64,000 bases of DNA, taken from Agarivorans sp. Alg241-V36. Its GTDB lineage: Bacteria > Pseudomonadota > Gammaproteobacteria > Enterobacterales > Celerinatantimonadaceae. The stretch lies in assembly GCF_900537085.1 (NCBI RefSeq), contig NZ_UNRE01000005.1, positions 230,542-294,541 on the forward strand, written 5' to 3'. The position numbers and the translations under genes were made by a program. Within the stretch, counting starts at the first letter, position 1. Each line of letters starts with the position of its first letter. The notes under the pieces are model-generated. The model was not told the DNA's origin, did no database searches, and saw only the letters and a list, made by a program, of their open reading frames with translations. Positions 56,147 through 63,890 of this stretch are shown piece by piece.

Positions 56147-58234
56147 ATGAAGGATTCTCTTCCTATAGAACATTTGTATTACACAGAGAGCAGCCTAGAG
56201 AAAATTCTAGGTAACCTCGATAAAGTTAGACAGAATATCTTTCCTAATTTGTCTGAAGAGAAAGACTTATTAGAACAAAGTTTCCCCTCTGTTTGCTTAA
56301 TTGGCCTTGGTCGCTGCGGATCAAACATAGCACTTGATGTAGCCACTTTGGTATACAACTCCAGAAATCACTACCTTAACGAGCTGGAGTATCAAGACCA
56401 ACTCGCTCAGGAACGTGAGTTTAAACCCATGCGCTGGATTAAAAATCATTTGCCACTGGATAGCGGTAACGGTGACAACCCAGTATTTTTAATTGAACCA
56501 GTAGTTCTGGTAGGCGATTTAGATAAAGACATTGCTGGTCGTATTAAGTATTCCTCACAGGCGGGTCGTCAAAAGTTTCTAGATGAATATAAGAAACTTC
56601 AGCTGATGGACTTGTCTGAAGTACACGCCGGAGGCGCAGGTAACGCGCCAATTCTAGGCCAGTACCTTGCTAAAATTATTCTTAATAAAGAAACTAGCAG
56701 CTTTAGAAATGAAGATTGGCGCCACATTCATTCTTACTTGGTTGACTCCTGCGGTATTAAAGCTAACCAATCGCGCCTTTACTTCTATATCTTTAGTGCG
56801 GGTGGTGGTACCGGTTCTGGTATGGCATCTGAGTTTGGCCTTGCGCAGCAGTTTTCTTACTTAAGTAAAACCTTTGATTATCAAGTATCGCCGTCTAATC
56901 AGCCCGATAAACGCGATTCTTTTGTTTTTGAACCTATCTTTACTTCGGGCATTTGTATCCTGCCAAACATCTCAGGTAGTAGTATCGAGGTGTCTGAAGC
57001 GCTACATATCAACGCAGGTCGTTTGTTATGTAAGTACCTCTCAGAAGAGTGGGACTTCTCCTATAACGTTGAGCGCGAAAGTAACGATGCGCCAGAAGAC
57101 GTGATGAAGCGGATCCGCCCTTGGAACTCTATGATGCTGATTTCCAACGACATTATGCGTTATGTAGAGCAAGAAGAGAGCGACAATGGCAAAGATATTG
57201 ACGTAAACACCATGGAGAAATATGCCAACCAGTATATATCTCAACAAATATTCAATATCTTAACCGCGCAAGCAGTTACTACCGATTACGACGAAAACTA
57301 CTTCCGTCGTGCGGGCATTGATATTTCAGAAACCGTGCGCCTAGATGCAAACGATTTGTTCATGAGTATGGCGGGTCCTGTTGCGGTAGCTTACGCAGAG
57401 AGCGTAGTAAATAAGTCGGTAAATGACGATGTGGACATTGATGAGCTGTTTTTCCGCTCTATCGATTTACCGCACTTTAATCGTGATACTCAAGCCATTG
57501 AAGGCATCAGTATTTTACCTATCGAATCACAGCGCTATAAGCAGTCACTGAAAAGATATCAAGACAGCCAATACAACGCAGAAGAGTTAAACGACTTACA
57601 CTTCTTCAAACACTGTTCGTCTGTTATTTCTATTATCTCTTTGCCAAAAGACTACAAGCTGTCGTTTATGGACTTAAACAAGCTTAAAGTTCACATCAAT
57701 AAGCTGTTCCCTAATACAACTTTGAAGCGTTATGCATTGGTAATTGGTGCTTCGGCAAACTTGTCGTTAACGACTTTGGTAGCCAAAAGCCCCTGTTTGA
57801 GTGATGACTTTTTAACTCTAGTGGTTGCATACATTAAACGTTGTTTTGCCAAAGAAGAGTATCGCTACAACGATGACATCGACCAAGCAATTCTGCGCTT
57901 TATTACCCAAGATGAGTTTAAGCCAGAAGAGTTACAAGAGTTTTTGTGGGAGTTTGAAAACCCAGCGAAAATCTTAGATACCAACTGGTATGCGATTAAG
58001 CCGATGTACGAGAAAAAGTACCGCGAGCTTATTGGCGAAGCCGACAAATTTGTATCAATTAACGATATTCGTTTAGATTTCAAAAATGTTGAAAATGCGA
58101 TTAAGTATCTTCGTGAGATTTATCGTCACCGTATCAGCAAAACCAATATTTTGTCTTTGGATAACGATGCTGACGGGGTTATTCACTTATCGCCGGGTTT
58201 GCATGCAATAGAACCGGTAAAAGATTCCAAATAA
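56147..58234 (+). CDS. Divergent tubulin/FtsZ-superfamily GTPase
   Basis: A 695-residue soluble protein with the FtsZ loops in order: T1 GLGRCGSN (53-60), T2 VLVGDLDKD (120-128), T3 HAGGAGNAP (160-168), T4 SAGGGTGSG (217-225), T6 NSMMLISND (327-335; FtsZ LIVIPND) and a T7-like LDANDLF (399-405) that keeps both aspartates but has arginine where FtsZ has its T7 asparagine. A C-terminal FtsZ-like domain follows (about 485-550, ISLPKDYKLSFMDLNKL and YALVIGASANLSL), then about 145 residues unlike FtsZ. It has extra length before T2. The ribosome site AAGGA stands 6 nt before ATG. It stands alone between two terminators. It may belong to the Tubulin_2 or FtsZl families; function unknown. Confidence 0.85.
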   Translation: MKDSLPIEHLYYTESSLEKILGNLDKVRQNIFPNLSEEKDLLEQSFPSVCLIGLGRCGSNIALDVATLVYNSRNHYLNELEYQDQLAQEREFKPMRWIKNHLPLDSGNGDNPVFLIEPVVLVGDLDKDIAGRIKYSSQAGRQKFLDEYKKLQLMDLSEVHAGGAGNAPILGQYLAKIILNKETSSFRNEDWRHIHSYLVDSCGIKANQSRLYFYIFSAGGGTGSGMASEFGLAQQFSYLSKTFDYQVSPSNQPDKRDSFVFEPIFTSGICILPNISGSSIEVSEALHINAGRLLCKYLSEEWDFSYNVERESNDAPEDVMKRIRPWNSMMLISNDIMRYVEQEESDNGKDIDVNTMEKYANQYISQQIFNILTAQAVTTDYDENYFRRAGIDISETVRLDANDLFMSMAGPVAVAYAESVVNKSVNDDVDIDELFFRSIDLPHFNRDTQAIEGISILPIESQRYKQSLKRYQDSQYNAEELNDLHFFKHCSSVISIISLPKDYKLSFMDLNKLKVHINKLFPNTTLKRYALVIGASANLSLTTLVAKSPCLSDDFLTLVVAYIKRCFAKEEYRYNDDIDQAILRFITQDEFKPEELQEFLWEFENPAKILDTNWYAIKPMYEKKYRELIGEADKFVSINDIRLDFKNVENAIKYLREIYRHRISKTNILSLDNDADGVIHLSPGLHAIEPVKDSK

Positions 58235-58239
58235 AAACT

Positions 58240-58265
58240 AAAAAAGGGGCCTTGGCCCCTTTTTT
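58240..58265. terminator. Intrinsic terminator after the tubulin-like gene
   Basis: AAAAAGGGGCC and GGCCCCTTTTT form a strong stem around TT with runs of A and T on both sides, so it can serve both the tubulin-like gene and the convergent small gene. Confidence 0.9.
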
Positions 58266-58283
58266 ATGTGTGCTACAAGCAAC

Positions 58284-58436
58284 TTAGTTGTTGCTTAAGG
58301 CTTCGCTGTCTAATACTAACTCTAGTGCTTCGGCAGCAAGATTTTGCTCTTGTTGGCGTAGTAAGTTGTAGTTTTCTACTGCACGGCGATTGGTCGCTAC
58401 GTTTCGTTCGATAGCATATTGAAGATCAGTCTTCAT
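58284..58436 (-). CDS. Hypothetical 50-residue protein
   Basis: A short frame starting ATG at 58436 with GGGA about 7 nt upstream on the minus strand. The product (MKTDLQYAIERNVATN ... ) is polar, helix-prone, acidic at the C terminus (LELVLDSEALSNN), with no signal or membrane part. It shares a terminator with the tubulin-like gene. I do not recognise it; the ribosome site, sensible composition and terminator support it being real, but comparison with relatives is needed. Confidence 0.5.
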   Translation of the reverse strand: MKTDLQYAIERNVATNRRAVENYNLLRQQEQNLAAEALELVLDSEALSNN

Positions 58437-58897
58437 GGGATTCCCTATATATACGATGATCAAACTTATGACCTTATGGTCGGCACAAGTTTGAGGGCGC
58501 AATGTTACACAAATGTGAAGGAAAGGTGAAGTGTTTACTTTGGCTTTTGAACCTGTTTGCCGCTTAATTGTTCAAAATAAGCAGAATGCCAAATTCCTTC
58601 TATAATCCGAGGCAAGCCTTGTGATTAAACTTGGACAAGGATGAAAATTTGTTTCAAAATGTGGGCGTTATCTGATTAGGGTCATAAAACTTTTACCCTT
58701 GGCGTGGCAAAATGCGCGCTCACTAAAACAGTGAATAGAAATTGTGAAGTCGCCGATTCTAGTACTGTTAAAAGAATATTTTGTTGTTTCGCGTCGTCTA
58801 TTTAAGCCAATAAAAGCAATAAGCATTAAAAGGCAGACGCGAAGGAATTGTTGAATTATTACGTAAGTTTTGGTCAGTTCAGCTTTGTGAGGGAATG
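58437..58897. other. Region between the small gene and pfkA
   Basis: About 460 bp with no convincing gene. A 12-codon frame starts at 58642 but its AAGG touches the ATG, so translation is doubtful. The pfkA promoter must lie here; I found no clear -35/-10 pair and no good Cra-type operator. Confidence 0.4.
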
Positions 58898-59860
58898 ATG
58901 GTTAAGAAAATTGGTGTTTTAACAAGTGGCGGCGACGCTCCTGGTATGAATGCTGCGGTACGTGCAGTTGTACGTAGTGCGTTATCTAAAGATATTGAAG
59001 TATACGGCGTATACGACGGTTACATGGGCTTATACGAAGACAACATTAAAAAGTTGGATCGTTACAGCGTTTCTGATGTTATCAACCGTGGCGGTACGTT
59101 CTTGGGCTCAGCGCGATTCCCAGAATTTAAAGAACTAGCTACTCGCGAAGTAGCAGTAGAGAACATGAAAAAGCACGGCATCGAAGCTTTGGTAGTAGTG
59201 GGCGGTGACGGTTCTTACATGGGCGCGAAAAAGCTAACTGAAATGGGCTTCCCATGTATTGGTTTGCCGGGCACTATCGATAACGATATTGCAGGTACTG
59301 ATTACACCATTGGCTTCGATACTGCGCTAAACGTGGTTATCGACGCGATTGACCGTATTCGCGATACCTCTTCTTCACACAACCGTATTTCTGTTATCGA
59401 AATTATGGGCCGCTACTGCGGCGACCTAGCCATGCAAGCTAGCATTGCCGGTGGTGCAGAGTACGTTATTATTCCTGAAAAAGGCTTTGACCGCGAAGGC
59501 TTGTTGAACAGCCTTCAAGAGGGTCAGAAAAAAGGTAAGAAACACGCTATTGTTGCTATTACCGAGCACATTACTAATGTGAATGAATTAGCCGCTGGTA
59601 TCGAAATGGCCACTGGCCGCGAAACGCGTGCAACCATTCTTGGCCACATTCAACGTGGTGGTACGCCAACAGGTCGTGACCGCGTAATGGCAAGCCGTAT
59701 GGGTGCCTACGCTGTAGACCTTCTGCTAGATGGCGAAGGTGGACGTTGTATCGGTATTCAAAACAACAAGATGGTTCATCATGACATCATCGATTGTATT
59801 GAAAACATGAAACGCCCATTCAACGAAGAGTTGTATGATTTGTCTAAATGCTTGTTCTAA
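58898..59860 (+). CDS. pfkA: ATP-dependent 6-phosphofructokinase
   Basis: A 320-residue enzyme, the E. coli PfkA length. N-terminal ATP site [20 protein letters not shown], catalytic base in [19 protein letters not shown], and the [14 protein letters not shown] region downstream. Of two adjacent ATG codons I chose 58898, since the GAGGGA ribosome site is then about 4 nt away and the N terminus (MVKKIGVL) matches the family. It commits fructose 6-phosphate to glycolysis. Confidence 0.97.
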   Translation: MVKKIGVLTSGGDAPGMNAAVRAVVRSALSKDIEVYGVYDGYMGLYEDNIKKLDRYSVSDVINRGGTFLGSARFPEFKELATREVAVENMKKHGIEALVVVGGDGSYMGAKKLTEMGFPCIGLPGTIDNDIAGTDYTIGFDTALNVVIDAIDRIRDTSSSHNRISVIEIMGRYCGDLAMQASIAGGAEYVIIPEKGFDREGLLNSLQEGQKKGKKHAIVAITEHITNVNELAAGIEMATGRETRATILGHIQRGGTPTGRDRVMASRMGAYAVDLLLDGEGGRCIGIQNNKMVHHDIIDCIENMKRPFNEELYDLSKCLF

Positions 59861-59876
59861 GCACTTAGCACAAATG

Positions 59877-59903
59877 AAAAAGCCCGCTATAGCGGGCTTT
59901 TTT
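59877..59903. terminator. Intrinsic terminator after pfkA
   Basis: The perfect palindrome GCCCGCTATAGCGGGC is flanked by A- and T-runs and lies between convergent pfkA and the DUF547 gene; it can act in both directions. Confidence 0.9.
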
Positions 59904-59925
59904 GTATCTACAACTTACTACATTG

Positions 59926-60717
59926 CTATCGATGATCGTTAAGCGACCAATCGTAATCCAAGTAAGAAATCTTAGCCTGTTTTACTTGCTCAGGGCTAAT
60001 GCGTAATTCTGCCGCATACTGGCTTAAGTAGCTATTAAGGCCACCCTCAAAATCGCCTTTATACCACTTAAATATAGACGATAGGTATAAGCGATTTTTG
60101 TCTGCGTCGTAATAGTTTTTATCACTCTGCAAAAACTCTCTAAACGCTTGAGTGAGTTGTTGCTCAACCGCTTCGCCAGTAAATGCCACGCTCTGCAGGG
60201 GAGGGCAACTAATTGCAGCGCATACTACAGCGGCATGAATGTGCGGGTTATTGTAACCGGGGCGAATAATGTCGTGCTCGATATGATCAAGGCTTACCTT
60301 TTCGCCAAATAACAAAAAGCGTTTTTTCTTCCAAGGTGACTGGAATAAGTTACCTAGATCGCGAATAGACGTGATATTGGGGTAAGCACTAAGAATGTAC
60401 TGCACGGTATAAGCGTTATAGGCGTTAATAAGAAAGGCCAACTGCTCGTTATTAGACCAAGCATCAAACTCGCTTTGGCTAATGCTCGCCAGTTTGTCTA
60501 AATAAGCCTGTAACTCTTGTTGATCAAAGTTAGCATAGTCGACTCGACTTTCTTGATTAGCCACAGGCCAATGCACGTATTCTTTTAGCAATCCACCCCA
60601 CTGCGCGTGATCAAAAGATTCAGCCAAGGCCAGCGGCGAAGAAATTAAACTAAGAAGGATTAAAACTTGAGCAAACAAACGCTTTGCGGGGCTAAAAAGC
60701 GCTTTTAGCGTTTGCAA
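59926..60717 (-). CDS. DUF547 family secreted protein
   Basis: About 263 residues: a signal peptide (hydrophobic LFAQVLILLSLISSPLALA) then a DUF547 domain, with WSNNEQLAFLINAYNAYTVQYIL, LGNLFQSPWKKKRF, LDHIEHDIIRP and HAAVVCAAISCPPLQ. DUF547 proteins resemble papain-like folds; the Cys and His in the last two motifs are candidates for the site. The start is uncertain: no ATG lies between the 4.5S RNA gene and the leader. I use a TTG at 60717 (Q-T-L-K-A-L-F next), with a second TTG closer to the hydrophobic core. The frame stays open back to 60918 but that part crosses the 4.5S RNA gene on the other strand and is unlikely to be coding. Confidence 0.72.
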   Translation of the reverse strand: MQTLKALFSPAKRLFAQVLILLSLISSPLALAESFDHAQWGGLLKEYVHWPVANQESRVDYANFDQQELQAYLDKLASISQSEFDAWSNNEQLAFLINAYNAYTVQYILSAYPNITSIRDLGNLFQSPWKKKRFLLFGEKVSLDHIEHDIIRPGYNNPHIHAAVVCAAISCPPLQSVAFTGEAVEQQLTQAFREFLQSDKNYYDADKNRLYLSSIFKWYKGDFEGGLNSYLSQYAAELRISPEQVKQAKISYLDYDWSLNDHR

Positions 60718-60768
60718 AACAACAAGGCTTAAGCGAGAATAGCCTCGCTTCTTCGGAAGCTCATCTAT

Positions 60769-60882
60769 GGTGGCCCTATTGGTCCTCCCGCATTGATACT
60801 CTGTGAACTCGGCCAGGCCCGGAAGGGAGCAACCGCAGCAGACGACTCGAGTGCCGGGATGTGGCTGGTAGGGTCGCCACCC
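60769..60882 (+). ncRNA. ffs: 4.5S RNA (signal recognition particle RNA)
   Basis: A 114-nt RNA gene, the same length as E. coli 4.5S. It holds the conserved SRP core: GGCCCGGAAGGGAGCA tetraloop arm with GGAA, and GCCGGGATGTGGCTGG on the 3' side. Outer arms GGTGGCCCTA and TAGGG-TCGCCACC pair with a small bulge. It binds Ffh and guides inner-membrane proteins to FtsY. It overlaps an apparent minus-strand extension of the DUF547 frame. Confidence 0.95.
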
Positions 60883-61228
60883 AATCTTATAAGTCATTAA
60901 TTCAATAAGATTTCTCACAGTTCTTCTTTCCTTCTTAATTCAACTTCTATTTGTTTAGCATAGTTTAGTCTCATGATGCCTATCTATATGCGTAGTTAAT
61001 TTCCAACTATCTATTTAGACAGGGGAAAGCTTAGAAAACTTCCTAGCGTTTCTGTATTTATTTGAACATCTTGTGTACTTACCAATTGGACTCAGTGTTA
61101 CCTCTTGTCACCGAGTTACTCCAGTAACTTACTTCTTTGTGTTTGCCCAAAAATTCACAATGGCTCCGTCAAAACAAACAGCGCTAAGTTAAAGGCTTAG
61201 CTGCTGATTTAAACCGGAGACTAAAACA
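60883..61228. other. Region between 4.5S RNA and the ureohydrolase gene
   Basis: A 346-bp gap without a recognised gene. It carries a perfect inverted repeat GTTACT-CC-AGTAAC (61115-61128), about 100 bp before the ureohydrolase start, which could be an operator. A GGAG ribosome site stands at 61217-61220. I found no convincing promoter. Confidence 0.45.
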
Positions 61229-62389
61229 ATGACTACATCTACTTTTAAAAAACATCCGCCAATTCCTGCAGAGCGTTTAGCAAAGTACCAAGACTTGTGG
61301 CTTAACTCGCAAAGCATTGATGGCATTGACCAAGAAGTAATGGAGCACTTAGTGCGCATTAGTGAGATGGGCGGTGTAGGCCTTGAGGTGGTAGGTAACC
61401 TAAACAAAGAATACTTGGGTGCATTTATGGCGCCGTTCTCTCGTGATACTAAAAATGCCGATATTGTGGTGGTGGGTCAGCCTTTAGAAAAAGCGGCGCC
61501 TATGAATAGCTCACATAAATATGGGCCAAAAGCCTTACGTGAACTGTCTAAAAATGCCATGGGTACTATTGAGCCAAGCCCAACGGGTGGCTGGGATATT
61601 CCTTTTGATAATGCACGCATTGTTGATTACGGAAACATTGATACCTACGGCCAGTTTGATATGAAAGACGAAGTGCAAAAAATTGTTGATGAGTACGAGA
61701 AAATTGTACTGGAAGACGATTGCGTAACCTTTACTTGGGGCGGCGACCATACCACTAGCTACGCACCTATTGCGGCTTTGGGCAAAAAGTTTGGCCCATT
61801 AAGCTTGATTCACTTTGATGCGCACTACGACTTAGTTACCTTTGCTGATTTTGAATATCCCTATCACTCGGGCAACCAATTTACCCGTAACTTTGCCGAG
61901 GGGAACTTAGATCCTGAGCGCATGATTACCATGGGTATTCGCGGTCGTATGACTGCACTAGTGGGCGGACACGCTAAAAACTTTGGTGTAGAAACATACA
62001 GCTCAGACGATGTGTTTGACTTGGGCACCACCGAGATAGCAGAGCGCATTTTAAAACGAGTAGGAGACGGCCCTTGTTACTTTAGCTTTGATTTGGATGC
62101 ACTAGATGCAACCGACAATGCGTCTAACTCAGCCATTGAACCTTTTGGTCTTAAATCGCGCCAAGTATGGGACATCATTCGTTACTTGCGTAAACACGGC
62201 AACATTAACTTAGTAGGTGCCGATGTGGTGGAGTACACCCCACAACACGATATGTCTAAGCGCGATGGCTATATTGCGGCGGGCATTAGCTGGAAACTGC
62301 TTTGCTGGTTAGCAGATTGCACCGCAAAACGTAATGGCGAAAAACGCAAAACACAGTGGCCACAAGCCTTTGGTAAAGCCAGCCTGTAA
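61229..62389 (+). CDS. Ureohydrolase (arginase/agmatinase) family enzyme
   Basis: A 386-residue, metal-dependent C-N hydrolase. The metal ligands are intact: GGDH (H174), FDAHYD (D197, H199, D201) and SFDLDALD (D288, D290). The segment after the last motif is unusual: the usual DP-x-GTGTP-type loop reads DATDNASNSAIEPFGL, which should change substrate selection. An N-terminal extension of about 100 residues precedes the core. Substrate could be agmatine, guanidinobutyrate, formiminoglutamate or another guanidino compound. The MFS gene next door may move substrate or product. Confidence 0.8.
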   Translation: MTTSTFKKHPPIPAERLAKYQDLWLNSQSIDGIDQEVMEHLVRISEMGGVGLEVVGNLNKEYLGAFMAPFSRDTKNADIVVVGQPLEKAAPMNSSHKYGPKALRELSKNAMGTIEPSPTGGWDIPFDNARIVDYGNIDTYGQFDMKDEVQKIVDEYEKIVLEDDCVTFTWGGDHTTSYAPIAALGKKFGPLSLIHFDAHYDLVTFADFEYPYHSGNQFTRNFAEGNLDPERMITMGIRGRMTALVGGHAKNFGVETYSSDDVFDLGTTEIAERILKRVGDGPCYFSFDLDALDATDNASNSAIEPFGLKSRQVWDIIRYLRKHGNINLVGADVVEYTPQHDMSKRDGYIAAGISWKLLCWLADCTAKRNGEKRKTQWPQAFGKASL

Positions 62390-62396
62390 TAAATGG

Positions 62397-62424
62397 GGCG
62401 ACAGCAATGTCGCCTTTTGCTTTT
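62397..62424 (+). terminator. Terminator-like hairpin between ureohydrolase and MFS genes
   Basis: GGCGACA and TGTCGCC (62397-62403, 62408-62414) form a 7-bp stem with GCAA tetraloop, followed by TTTTGCTTTT. It is likely to attenuate transcription into the MFS gene. Confidence 0.7.
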
Positions 62425-62442
62425 GTGTTTTAGGAGTACGTT

Positions 62443-63693
62443 ATGAATAAACCACCTAAGTGGGGTTTAGAGGCTTGGTATACCGCACACTTATGCTACG
62501 GCATTATTCAAATGGTATTTATCCCTATTCTAATTCCTACTTTTATTCTTGATAAAACCGGCAGTGCTACCCAGGTGGGCATTGCGATGGGGATTTTAGG
62601 TTTGTCGGGTTTGCTGGCGCCCGTGCTGGGTGGGCTTGCCGACAAATATCGCGCGCATCGCGCAGCCCAGTTAATTGGTTTAGCGGCCATTGCTATTGCT
62701 GCTCTGATTTTTGCGCTATCGGGCGCTAGTTTTATGCTGCATTTGTTGGCCGCTGTGTTTTTAGGTTTGGGTTCCGCTTCCCTTCTGATGATTAACCCGG
62801 CGTTTATCGTCTCCGGGGGTTATGAAGCAGAAGAGGAAGCCTCCAAGCTTACTTTGCTTAATCAGGTGGCTATTGTTGGATCGTTGGCAGCGGGCTTAGG
62901 CTTAGCGGCACTCACCGAAGCGGGTGTCTCTTATGTTGTGCAGTTTATTGTTATGTTTTCGGTGGCAGCATTTGCTTTGCTAGTAACCGCTGCAAGTAAC
63001 AAGCAAGCTGCTGCCAGAATAAAGGTTGCAAGCGAAGACGACAGTGATGCTCAAGGGGGAATAACAGAGGTATTGTGTTCTCGCTTTGGTCTGATTTTGT
63101 TAGCGATATTCTTTGTATCTATTGGCCAGGGCGTTATTACCGGGCAGTTTCCTAACTATATGGCCGAAGTCTTTAAGATTGACGCGGCTTCGTCATCGGT
63201 GGCTTTGTCGGTATCGGCAGTAGTGAGTTTAGTGCTGTTATCCTTAGTGGGCAAAGCCATGGCAAAAGTAGGTGGCGAGAAAGTATGGCTGCTGGCTGTA
63301 GTGGCCAAAGTTGTGGTGATGATTGGCCTAGCGGGGCTTGCCATTTACGCGGATCAACTTGCGGCATATCTGCCTTTGGCCTTGTATTTGGTTTATTTAC
63401 AAGGAGTAACAACAGTAGATATGGTGCAGCCAGCCATTGCTGCTAAAGCTTCTCGTGCAGGGGCGGGCATGACCCAAGGTTTGCTAATGTTTGCTATCGC
63501 CGGTGCTTATGCCGGTGGCAATGTGCTTAGTGGCATTAGTGCTGATAGTTTTGGTTGGAGCTCCTTAGCCAGTTTAGTGGCAGTGGTTAGTATTATTGCC
63601 CTGCTGGTTGGCTTAACTTGCTTAGTGAGGAAACCCAAAGTGGCTATTCAGCGCGCTACTTTTAATGACACTGAGTCGACCAGCGAACTTTAA
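62443..63693 (+). CDS. Major facilitator superfamily transporter
   Basis: A 416-residue protein with 12 predicted helices. The MFS loop 2-3 motif reads GGLADKYRAHRA (about residues 61-72), and the second half has related spacing. The central loop, about 186-205, is hydrophilic (ASEDDSDAQGG). The substrate cannot be read from sequence; the ureohydrolase 53 bp upstream suggests a link to a guanidino compound or amine. The end is followed by a good intrinsic terminator. Confidence 0.85.
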   Translation: MNKPPKWGLEAWYTAHLCYGIIQMVFIPILIPTFILDKTGSATQVGIAMGILGLSGLLAPVLGGLADKYRAHRAAQLIGLAAIAIAALIFALSGASFMLHLLAAVFLGLGSASLLMINPAFIVSGGYEAEEEASKLTLLNQVAIVGSLAAGLGLAALTEAGVSYVVQFIVMFSVAAFALLVTAASNKQAAARIKVASEDDSDAQGGITEVLCSRFGLILLAIFFVSIGQGVITGQFPNYMAEVFKIDAASSSVALSVSAVVSLVLLSLVGKAMAKVGGEKVWLLAVVAKVVVMIGLAGLAIYADQLAAYLPLALYLVYLQGVTTVDMVQPAIAAKASRAGAGMTQGLLMFAIAGAYAGGNVLSGISADSFGWSSLASLVAVVSIIALLVGLTCLVRKPKVAIQRATFNDTESTSEL

Positions 63694-63719
63694 GCTTTAA
63701 AGGCCCACATTATTTAAGC

Positions 63720-63751
63720 AAAGGCACTTATTATTTTAAGTGCCTTTTATA
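63720..63751 (+). terminator. Intrinsic terminator after the MFS gene
   Basis: AAAGGCACTTA (63720-63730) and TAAGTGCCTTT (63737-63747) pair perfectly over 11 bp with a 6-nt loop; a short T-rich tail follows. Confidence 0.85.
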
Positions 63752-63890
63752 TTGGTGGTTTTTACCAAGCTAATTGGATTTGGTGGAAATATTTTGCTAA
63801 TTGCTGCTAGTTGATTCACTAACTCGCAAGTCGTTTCTGCTCTACCTTACGTATCATTTAACAACACCTTAACAATTAGTGGCGGTTTTT

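Noticed and set aside
58642..58680. A 12-codon leader-peptide-like frame upstream of pfkA
   Set aside because: Its AAGG directly abuts the ATG, so the ribosome site spacing is unworkable, and no regulatory codons or attenuator hairpin follow.
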